Positions 1 to 5,046 of a DNA stretch of 5,046 bases are shown here, one piece after another (position 1 is the first letter of the stretch; each line of letters opens with the position of its first letter). This DNA comes from Deltaproteobacteria bacterium (GTDB lineage Bacteria > Desulfobacterota > Binatia > UBA9968): NCBI GenBank assembly GCA_016844625.1, contig JAERMN010000562.1:1-5046 (forward strand), given 5' to 3'. A program made the position numbers and the translations under genes. Under the pieces are notes generated by a model that saw only the letters and a program-made list of their open reading frames with translations, did no database searches and was not told where the DNA came from.

Positions 1-1
1 C

Positions 2-634
2 GACCCGGAATTCCGCGAGGGGTTCCAAGCGCTCGCGCTTAAGGAAGTCGACCGGATTTGTGGTCTAATTAACGACCTCTTGAGCTTTGCACGGCCATCC
101 AAACCCAATGTCGCGTCGGAAAACGTCAACGATGTCATCGATAATATCGCGCGCATTCTCGAAAGCCAGGCGAAGGAGAAGGGCGTGGAAATTTCCCGCG
201 AATTCGGCGCGGACTTACCCAAGGTGTGGATTGACAGAGAGCAGATGAAGCAGGTATTTATGAACCTCATTTTGAACGCGATCCAAGCGATGAAAGGGGC
301 CGGGAAGGTCACTCTCATGAGCCGTGCGATCAGCAAGAACGGGATCGGACCCGCGGGTGAGTTCGTTCAGATCGAGGTGAAAGATAATGGTATTGGAATT
401 CCCGAAGAGAGCCTGCAACATATCTTCGATCCATTTTTCACCAGCAAGGATGAGGGTAGCGGTCTTGGTCTCGCGGTGTCCCATCAAATCGTACAGGAAC
501 ATGGGGGATTTGTAACGGTTGAAAGTACGGTTGGAAAAGGGACGTCGTTCTTTGTCCATGTGCCAGTGGCAAAACCCATACGGCCGGCTGCCAACAGTCA
601 CGCGCAAGTGAATGAAGCGAATCTTAGTCATTGA
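2..634 (+). CDS. Sensor histidine kinase, NtrB/AtoS-like, C-terminal part (5' end outside window)
   Basis: The frame is open to the left edge, so this is the 3' part of a longer gene; 210 residues are visible. Residues 1-32 are the second helix of a HisKA dimerisation domain, ending in the typical DLLSFARP. The H-box histidine lies off-window. Residues about 75-190 form an HATPase_c domain with an intact N-box (NLILNAIQAM, catalytic Asn92), G1 box (DNGIGI, Asp128), F-box (FDPFFTSK) and G2 box (GSGLGL, 152-157). Together FDPFFTSK and GSGLGL are typical of NtrB/AtoS/ZraS-type kinases that partner NtrC-type regulators. By family it autophosphorylates a histidine with ATP and passes phosphate to a receiver; the signal it senses cannot be read here. 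A TTG at 80 is an in-frame leucine inside the HisKA helix, not the start. The 3' end overlaps the next gene by 23 bases, implying co-translation, and the intact receiver downstream (2515-2997) is the likely partner. Confidence 0.93.
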   Translation, partial: DPEFREGFQALALKEVDRICGLINDLLSFARPSKPNVASENVNDVIDNIARILESQAKEKGVEISREFGADLPKVWIDREQMKQVFMNLILNAIQAMKGAGKVTLMSRAISKNGIGPAGEFVQIEVKDNGIGIPEESLQHIFDPFFTSKDEGSGLGLAVSHQIVQEHGGFVTVESTVGKGTSFFVHVPVAKPIRPAANSHAQVNEANLSH

Positions 635-2513
635 TGAATCGGAAGTCATTCGGGAGACGCTTGCGCTGATCTTGGGACGTGAATTCATCGTCTCAAAAAG
701 ATCCCTCGGAACCGGTGAGTTGCCGTTTGTTGAAGCTTCCGCTGAACCGATTGATTTATTGATTCTCGGTGTCGCGCCACACTTCGGCGCTGAGGCGGGC
801 AATTTGGTGCGGCTCGCAGCGCAACTGCCGTTCGCCGTGCTTTTTTTGGTCGACACCAAGTCTACCGCGCGCGCAATCACTGCACACGGCCAGATCACAT
901 GCCTGATCAAGCCGTTTAATCCCCATGAGTTGCATGAACGGGTTGGCGAGTTATTGGCACGGCGCGCGGGATCAACGCAGCTTCGCGCTTTTGTTCACGA
1001 CGAGAAGCCGCGCGATCTGTCGCGCTACATTGCCTATCCTTACGTCAGCCGCAGCACGGCCAGCTTGGTGCAACGATTCTCCGCTACGCACTTGCCGCTT
1101 TTGGTTTTTGGCGAAATGGGCTGCGGCCAGGAACGGGTTGCGCGCGGGATTCGCGCGTTACAAGTGAAACCTGGCTTCCCAGCATATCTGAATGCCGCCG
1201 ATGTGAGCGCGGATTATTTGGCACAAAAGCGAGTTGAAATTTCCGCGCAGCGAATGATCAACGGCGCGGCGCCAACGTTGCTTGTCGAGAATCTCGACAA
1301 AAGCTTGCCGACATCGCAGTCGCTGCTGCTTGATTTTTTGGAGGAACAGGAAGAAAAAGTCGGTCCGCTGCGCTATCTGACGACTGCGAACGGCGATTTG
1401 TTGGAGCGCGTTTATCGTGGTGAGTTTCTCGAAACTCTTTATTACAAGTTGGCGACGTTGACGCTTAAACTGTTGCCTTTGCGCCAGCGCTGTGAGGACA
1501 TCCCGGCGCTCGCCGGCTGGTTCGCGGGTCGTTATGCGGCGATGCTGTCAGTAAGCGCCCCGGAATTTTCACCGCAAGCGGTCAGTCAGATGATGAATTA
1601 TCTCTGGTTTGGCAACCTCAATGAGATGGAAACGGTGATCGCCCGGACCCTGGCTGTGTGCGGTGGGGGGCGGATTGAGGCGAGCGATTTGGTTTTTGAT
1701 TTCCGGGGCGACGCACAAGGCGCGTCGCTAGGAGCTTTTTCCCCTGCGGTGGAGTCTGACACGGCGATGAATCCTCAATTCGACCAGCCGAGACTTCAGG
1801 TCTATACCGGCCCGATATCTGCGAACAGTTCGGCTAACGGACATGGTAAAATGCTGGACGTGAGCGTCTTGATCCATGAGATCGCGCATGAGCTTAAGAA
1901 TCCGATGGTGACGATCAAGACCTTCGCGCAATTGCTCGGCGACCGCTATGAGGACGAGAACTTTCGCGCCCGTTTTCAGGAGATCGTCGGCGCCGACATC
2001 GAACGCATGGACGATCTCTTGGAAGTGATGATCGAATTCGCCGATTTCTCCAGGCCTAAGCGCACGAAAATATCCCTTGGAGAAAGGCTGCGCACAGCGG
2101 CCATTGATCTCCACCATGAAGCCGCCAAACGGCAGACTCGTTTCGTATGGACGGGCGATGGCGCTGGCCACGACATTAGCGCCGACGAGTCGCATCTCGG
2201 TTACATCTTGAAAAACCTTTTTTTAGCCGCGCTGTCCGAAGCAAAAATGGGCAGCGAGATCGAGATCGACAGCGCCCGAGCCGGGGTTGTGACCCTGGCT
2301 TACCTGCGTGAGGGCGCAAGGGTGTCGTCGATCACCCATTATCTTGGCGGCGCTTGGGGCGAGCCCCATGCGGGCATCCTGCCGCTGCGAATCTTGTTGG
2401 CCAAGCAGCTGGTCGAGAGAAACGGTGGCAGTCTCGCCATCGATCAATCCGACCCAGAAAAAGATCATATGAGATTGGAGTTCCCGATTGGAGAGCACGG
2501 AAAAGAAACTTGA
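612..2513 (+). CDS. Degenerate receiver / AAA+ / HisKA / HATPase hybrid protein (probable pseudo-enzyme)
   Basis: 633 residues, no membrane segment. Residues 1-118 resemble a receiver: Asp8/Glu9 and Lys100 are kept, but the phospho-acceptor position is Gly53 and the conserved Thr is Val80. Residues about 136-365 follow the sigma-54-activator AAA+ fold with dead sites: Walker A GEMGCGQE (Lys to Gln173), Walker B DE to Glu226-Asn227, arginine-finger positions Leu273 and Lys279, sensor II Arg to Asn337, and no GAFTGA loop; sensor I Asn260 is kept. A linker (366-413) leads to a HisKA domain (414-485) with an intact H-box HELKNP (His426). Residues 488-629 resemble HATPase_c, but the N-box Asn is Ala539, the G1 Asp is Arg566 and the G2 glycines are lost. 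It therefore probably cannot hydrolyse ATP, bind sigma-54 or self-phosphorylate; scaffold or phosphate-relay roles are inferred. ATG 612 starts the receiver beta-1 strand (KRILVIDES) directly. No good Shine-Dalgarno is seen, and the overlap with the upstream kinase suggests coupling. Confidence 0.9.
   Translation: MKRILVIDESEVIRETLALILGREFIVSKRSLGTGELPFVEASAEPIDLLILGVAPHFGAEAGNLVRLAAQLPFAVLFLVDTKSTARAITAHGQITCLIKPFNPHELHERVGELLARRAGSTQLRAFVHDEKPRDLSRYIAYPYVSRSTASLVQRFSATHLPLLVFGEMGCGQERVARGIRALQVKPGFPAYLNAADVSADYLAQKRVEISAQRMINGAAPTLLVENLDKSLPTSQSLLLDFLEEQEEKVGPLRYLTTANGDLLERVYRGEFLETLYYKLATLTLKLLPLRQRCEDIPALAGWFAGRYAAMLSVSAPEFSPQAVSQMMNYLWFGNLNEMETVIARTLAVCGGGRIEASDLVFDFRGDAQGASLGAFSPAVESDTAMNPQFDQPRLQVYTGPISANSSANGHGKMLDVSVLIHEIAHELKNPMVTIKTFAQLLGDRYEDENFRARFQEIVGADIERMDDLLEVMIEFADFSRPKRTKISLGERLRTAAIDLHHEAAKRQTRFVWTGDGAGHDISADESHLGYILKNLFLAALSEAKMGSEIEIDSARAGVVTLAYLREGARVSSITHYLGGAWGEPHAGILPLRILLAKQLVERNGGSLAIDQSDPEKDHMRLEFPIGEHGKET
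2499..2505 (+). promoter_or_regulatory. Weak ribosome binding site for the receiver gene at 2515
   Basis: GGAAAAG lies nine bases before the ATG at 2515, inside the end of the upstream gene. It supports that ATG over the in-frame TTG at 2488, which would add nine residues with no counterpart in the receiver fold. The upstream stop codon ends one base before the ATG, so translational coupling probably contributes more than this weak site. Confidence 0.4.
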
Positions 2514-2514
2514 T

Positions 2515-2997
2515 ATGAGCCAGCCTTTATTGTTGGTGGTTGACGATGAGGCTGGGGTGCGGCAGTCCTTGCAGCTGGTTTTTAATAAGACCTATCGCGT
2601 TCTTGAAGCGCCGTCCGCCGATGACGCGATTCAAAAGGTCACCGATGAGAAACCCGATGCTGTCCTATTGGACATTATGATGCCGGGTGCCGATGGACTG
2701 GCGGTGCTCAAGCAAATCAAATCGATCCATCCCGACTGCCAGGTAATCATGCTGACTGGCCTCAACACGGCGCGCACGGCATTCGCAGCCAAGGGAACCG
2801 GCGCATTCGACTACGTTACCAAACCGTTCGATGTCGAGGAACTTAGGCTTCGGGTCGAGCATGCGCTAGAAAAAGTTCAACTGTCCCGTGAGTTGGAGCG
2901 GCTCAAAGAAGAAGTCGGCAAAGAAAAGCACGGTTTTGATCACCGGGGAGAGCGGCACGGGCAAGGAACTCATCGCTCGGGCGATCCACTACAATAG
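2515..2997 (+). CDS. NtrC-type response regulator, receiver part (5' fragment of a frameshifted gene)
   Basis: 160 residues from ATG 2515, one base after the upstream stop. Residues 1-125 are a full CheY-like receiver with all key sites: acidic pocket Asp10/Asp11, phospho-acceptor Asp53 (LLDIMMPG), Thr81 and Lys103 (TKPF). A charged helix follows (SRELERLKEEVGKE), the usual linker of NtrC-type regulators. After about residue 136 the frame reads into unrelated, Arg/His/Gly-rich sequence and stops at 2997, while the AAA+ domain continues in the frame one base further on. So this is the front of a single receiver-AAA+-HTH gene, broken near 2911-2930. As a free protein it could still take phosphate from the upstream kinase, but its output would be uncoupled. 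Its intact active site contrasts with the dead receiver in the preceding gene. Whether the break is biological or an assembly error cannot be told from the sequence. Confidence 0.85.
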   Translation: MSQPLLLVVDDEAGVRQSLQLVFNKTYRVLEAPSADDAIQKVTDEKPDAVLLDIMMPGADGLAVLKQIKSIHPDCQVIMLTGLNTARTAFAAKGTGAFDYVTKPFDVEELRLRVEHALEKVQLSRELERLKEEVGKEKHGFDHRGERHGQGTHRSGDPLQ

Positions 2998-3841
2998 CGA
3001 CCGGCGCGCTAAACCGTTCGTCGTGATCAATTGCGCGGCGCTGCCGGACACTTTGATCGAAAGCGAATTGTTCGGCTACGAGCGCGGCGCATTTACCAAT
3101 GCGTCGCAGAAAAAGCTCGGCCGCTTCGAGCTCGCCCATAGCGGGACATTATTTCTCGACGAGATCGGCGAGCTCAATCTTGGCACCCAGGCGAAGTTCC
3201 TGCGCGCCATCGAGCAGGAGACTTTTAGCCGCCTGGGCGGCACCGAGGAAATCAAAGTCGATGTGCGCGTGATCGCGGCCAGCAACCGCGACCTCGAACA
3301 GTTGGCCAAGCACGCCGAGTTTCGTCAGGATCTGTTTTACCGGCTCAACGTGATCTCGCTGTTTTTGCCGCCGCTGAGAGAACGGCGTGACGATATCGCG
3401 CTTTTGCTCGATCATTTTTTGCGCCTAAAGGCGCAGGAACATTCCATCGCGACCAAAAGTCTGTCACCGGAAGTGGTCGATTTCTTAACCCTATATCCCT
3501 GGCCGGGTAACATTCGCGAGCTCGAAAACTTAATCGAACGGGTGACGATCTTGACGCCGCACGAAACCATCATGCTGCGCGATCTGCCAGCGGGGATGCG
3601 CTCCAGCGATCAAACCGCGACGCTTAAAGAGGATGTTTTGAGCGGCTCCCGGCCGCTCAGCGATGCCGTCGATGAGTTCGAGCGCGACTTGATCGTCAAG
3701 GCGCTGCAACGCACCGGTTTCAATCAAACCAAGGCGGCATCGTTGTTGGGCACGAGCCGCAGAATCTTGAAGTACCGCATCGAAAAGCTCAACATCCTCG
3801 ATCCCAACGATGTCGACGACGAGGTGAAATTATCGCCATAG
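2888..3841 (+). CDS. NtrC-type sigma-54 activator, AAA+ and Fis-type HTH part (3' fragment of a frameshifted gene)
   Basis: Counted from GTG 2888 (317 residues). Real homology starts at about residue 12, KSTVLITGES, so the GTG is only the first possible start in this frame and has no clear ribosome binding site. The AAA+ domain has Walker A GESGTGKE (20-27), a sigma-54 contact loop GAFTNA (67-72, GAFTGA in most relatives), Walker B LFLDE (Asp91-Glu92), sensor I Asn133, arginine fingers Arg146 and Arg152 (EFRQDLFYRL) and sensor II WPGNIREL (Arg210). Residues about 257-303 are a Fis-type DNA-binding domain with the helix-turn-helix around SLLGTSRRILKYRIEKL. By family it binds enhancer DNA and uses ATP to open sigma-54 promoter complexes. 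The usual 25-30 residues at the start of the AAA+ domain (the IIG..S..M..V segment) are missing together with the frame link to the receiver. A fragment made alone would lack that part of the ATPase fold and probably be impaired. Catalytic residues show no decay, so the break is recent or artefactual. Confidence 0.87.
   Translation: MSWSGSKKKSAKKSTVLITGESGTGKELIARAIHYNSDRRAKPFVVINCAALPDTLIESELFGYERGAFTNASQKKLGRFELAHSGTLFLDEIGELNLGTQAKFLRAIEQETFSRLGGTEEIKVDVRVIAASNRDLEQLAKHAEFRQDLFYRLNVISLFLPPLRERRDDIALLLDHFLRLKAQEHSIATKSLSPEVVDFLTLYPWPGNIRELENLIERVTILTPHETIMLRDLPAGMRSSDQTATLKEDVLSGSRPLSDAVDEFERDLIVKALQRTGFNQTKAASLLGTSRRILKYRIEKLNILDPNDVDDEVKLSP
2911..2930 (+). other. Frameshift/deletion junction joining receiver linker to Walker A region
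   Basis: Upstream of this point the conserved reading is the receiver frame (EEVGKE, codons from 2911). Downstream it is the frame one base further on (AKKSTVLITGES, codons from 2918). The two homologies abut with no room for the first segment of an NtrC-type AAA+ domain. The simplest account is loss of about 75-95 bases, a length of the form 3n+2, possibly between short GGCAAAG-like repeats; the deleted length is inferred from the family, not seen. Confidence 0.75.
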
Positions 3842-3843
3842 TT

Positions 3844-3878
3844 GGACAATTCTGTTCCTCTAAAGCTTCCTGTTGTCC
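3844..3878. repeat. Short inverted repeat after the activator gene
   Basis: GGACAA (3844-3849) and TTGTCC (3873-3878) are perfect inverted copies 23 bases apart, just after the stop codon at 3841. The six-pair stem has a long loop and no following T-run, so it is a poor terminator. It lies about 80-115 bases before the predicted start of the sigma-54 promoter, a distance where activator sites often occur, but no repeat of the motif supports that role. A chance match is quite possible. Confidence 0.2.
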
Positions 3879-3931
3879 CCTTCGACTACTAACTCTCCTT
3901 TAAATTCCTCTGGTTGCCATCATTCCTGGAG

Positions 3932-3947
3932 TGGCATACGGCTTGCT
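3932..3947 (+). promoter_or_regulatory. Predicted sigma-54 (-24/-12) promoter
   Basis: TGGCATACGGCTTGCT matches the sigma-54 consensus TGGCACGnnnnTTGCW at all core positions: the -24 GG (3933-3934) and -12 GC (3945-3946) are exactly ten bases apart, with TGGCA and TTGC both complete. Only the C and G after TGGCA differ. It lies in the 119-base gap before the receiver-kinase gene and points toward it. Counting from the -12 C places the transcript start near 3958, only about three bases before the ATG at 3961, which is unusually close. The adjacent upstream gene encodes a sigma-54 activator, a natural candidate to act here. Confidence 0.6.
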
Positions 3948-3960
3948 ATTTCCAGGCGAT

Positions 3961-5046
3961 ATGGAAACCAGCAAGCCCCATATCCTGATTGTTGATGATG
4001 AAATGGGTCCGCGCGAATCACTCAAAATGATTCTCAATCCCTACTACACGGTGCACGTGGCTGACCGCGGCGCTCAAGCCATTGAGATGCTCAAAGAGAT
4101 TCCTGTCGATTTGGTGACGTTGGATCTCAAGATGCCCGGTCTCACCGGAATCAACGTTCTGGAAAAAGTTAAAGAACATGATCCGGACATCGAAGCGATC
4201 ATCATTACCGGCTACGGGTCGCTAGACACCGCCATCGAAGGCCTTCGACTCGGTGCCTTCGACTACATCTCCAAGCCTTTCGATGTCAATCATATCTTGT
4301 CGTTGGTGCGGCGCGGGCTCGAACGGCGCAACGCCAAGGCGCGGCTGCGCCAGGTGAAATCAGATTTCTTATCGAACGTATCCCATGAGCTGAGAACACC
4401 GCTGAGCGTGGTCGTCGGCTTTGTCTACCTATTGCTCAATCAAGTAATCGGGAAGCTGAGCGAGGAGCAGCAAAAGATTCTCGAGACCGTGTACCGAAAT
4501 TCCGAGGAGCTGCTCGAACTGATCGACAACGTGCTGTGGATGACTTCGCTCAACGCTGGCGATAGCAGCGCCAATATCGAGCAGTTCGATGCTCGTGACA
4601 TCGTCAATGAAACCGTCAAGCGGTATGAGAAGGGCATTCAGGACAAAGGGTTGACGGTCAATGTGGAAATCGCCGAGAGCGGCGTTGCCATCGTCAGTGA
4701 CCGCTCCAAGGTCGAGCGCGTGTTTCAGAACGTGTTCAATAACGCGGTTAAATTTACCAGCGAGGGGAGCGTGACGGTGCGCGTGCAGCCGTCATCGGGG
4801 CGCAGCAGCGTGGTGTTTGAAGTCACCGACACCGGCACCGGTATCGAGGAGAACAAGATCGATACGATTTTCGAACCGTTTCATCAGGCAGACAACTCGT
4901 CGATCAGGTCTTTTTCCGGTCTCGGTCTCGGGCTCACGGTGGCGCGCCGCATGGCCGAAATCATCGGCGGCAAATTGGAAATCAGCAGCACGCCCAACGT
5001 CGGCACGCGCGTGCTGATGAGCTTTCCCGCCCAAGCCGCCGGCGCC
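3961..5046 (+). CDS. Soluble receiver-HisKA-HATPase hybrid kinase (3' end outside window)
   Basis: The frame runs open to the right edge; 362 residues are visible. Residues 1-122 are an intact receiver: Asp12/Asp13, phospho-acceptor Asp55 (LDLKMPG), Thr83 and Lys105 (SKPF). A short charged helix (RRGLERRNAKARLRQVK) leads straight into a HisKA domain with H-box SHELRTPL (His142). The HATPase_c domain has the N-box (NVFNNAVKF, Asn261), G1 (DTGTGI, Asp290), F-box (FEPFHQAD) and G2 (GLGLGL, 320-325). No membrane or PAS segment is seen, so it is a cytoplasmic kinase probably controlled by phosphorylation of its own receiver. It reads SFPAQAAGA at the edge, where such a domain normally ends, so the stop is probably close unless another domain follows. 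ATG 3961 places the receiver beta-1 strand (HILIVDDE) at residue 7; in-frame GTG 3931 and TTG 3943 lie within the predicted promoter and are less likely. Only a weak AGG precedes the ATG. The output partner is not in the window. Confidence 0.93.
   Translation, partial: METSKPHILIVDDEMGPRESLKMILNPYYTVHVADRGAQAIEMLKEIPVDLVTLDLKMPGLTGINVLEKVKEHDPDIEAIIITGYGSLDTAIEGLRLGAFDYISKPFDVNHILSLVRRGLERRNAKARLRQVKSDFLSNVSHELRTPLSVVVGFVYLLLNQVIGKLSEEQQKILETVYRNSEELLELIDNVLWMTSLNAGDSSANIEQFDARDIVNETVKRYEKGIQDKGLTVNVEIAESGVAIVSDRSKVERVFQNVFNNAVKFTSEGSVTVRVQPSSGRSSVVFEVTDTGTGIEENKIDTIFEPFHQADNSSIRSFSGLGLGLTVARRMAEIIGGKLEISSTPNVGTRVLMSFPAQAAGA

Noticed and set aside
215..910. Long antisense open frame (231 codons) opposite the kinase/hybrid junction
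   Set aside because: It is the mirror of two well-supported + strand genes, its product shows no recognisable domain, and no start signal was seen. The other minus-strand frames (such as 1728-2195 and 3149-3415) were dropped for the same reason.
954..969. TTGGCACGG resembling a sigma-54 -24 element
   Set aside because: Ten bases after the GG the sequence is GG, not GC, and the site is inside a coding region with no gene start downstream.
612..2513. Treating the hybrid gene as a decaying pseudogene
   Set aside because: The frame is intact over 633 codons with no stop or frameshift, the H-box is precisely preserved and all domains keep their hydrophobic cores, which fits a maintained pseudo-enzyme better.
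2488..2514. TTG 2488 as start of the receiver gene
   Set aside because: It would add nine residues outside the receiver fold and overlap the upstream gene. ATG 2515 has a weak GGAAAAG at usable spacing and sits one base after the upstream stop.
2914..2930. Programmed ribosomal frameshift at the A-rich stretch in the regulator gene
   Set aside because: A -1 slip would enter the wrong frame, since the AAA+ domain needs +1. No stop codon or pause signal sits at the site, and the missing conserved segment points to a deletion.
3844..3878. Rho-independent terminator after the activator gene
   Set aside because: The stem is only six pairs with a 23-base loop and is followed by CCTTCGAC, not a T-run.
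3931..3945. GTG 3931 or TTG 3943 as start of the receiver-kinase gene
   Set aside because: Both fall inside the predicted promoter and lack a clear ribosome binding site. ATG 3961 gives a normal short receiver N-terminus.

Overview
This window is a dense block of two-component signalling genes, all on the + strand, with no mobile element, CRISPR array or RNA gene that I can see. The NtrC-type sigma-54 activator, NtrB-like kinase and cytoplasmic receiver-kinase suggest a Gram-negative, sigma-54-using bacterium with many such systems, for example a Deltaproteobacteria-like or related soil/sediment lineage. That placement is an inference from gene content; the sequence alone does not fix a taxon.

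Layout: (1) 2-634 is the C-terminal part of an NtrB/AtoS-type histidine kinase whose ATP-binding boxes look intact; its sensor region and phospho-accepting histidine lie before the window. (2) 612-2513, overlapping gene 1 by 23 bases, encodes a 633-residue protein with a very odd architecture: degenerate receiver, degenerate sigma-54-type AAA+ domain, HisKA with an intact H-box, degenerate HATPase. The receiver aspartate, Walker A lysine, Walker B carboxylates, arginine fingers, GAFTGA loop and kinase N/G1/G2 boxes are all replaced or missing, but the HELKNP histidine is kept. (3) Starting one base after that stop, 2515-3841 holds an NtrC-type regulator (receiver, AAA+, Fis-type HTH) broken in two by a frame change near 2911-2930, where the first segment of the AAA+ domain is also missing. 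(4) After a 119-base gap, 3961-5046 and beyond encodes a soluble receiver-HisKA-HATPase protein. It is preceded by a very good match to a sigma-54 -24/-12 promoter (3932-3947), predicted to start transcription almost at the ATG.

Working model (inference): genes 1-3 form one translationally coupled operon. The active kinase of gene 1 signals to the NtrC-type regulator, with the gene 2 protein as a pseudo-enzyme partner that could accept phosphate on His426 from another kinase or act as a scaffold. The activator may in turn drive the sigma-54 promoter of gene 4, making the block a possible local cascade. The break in gene 3 must first be shown to be real and not an assembly deletion.
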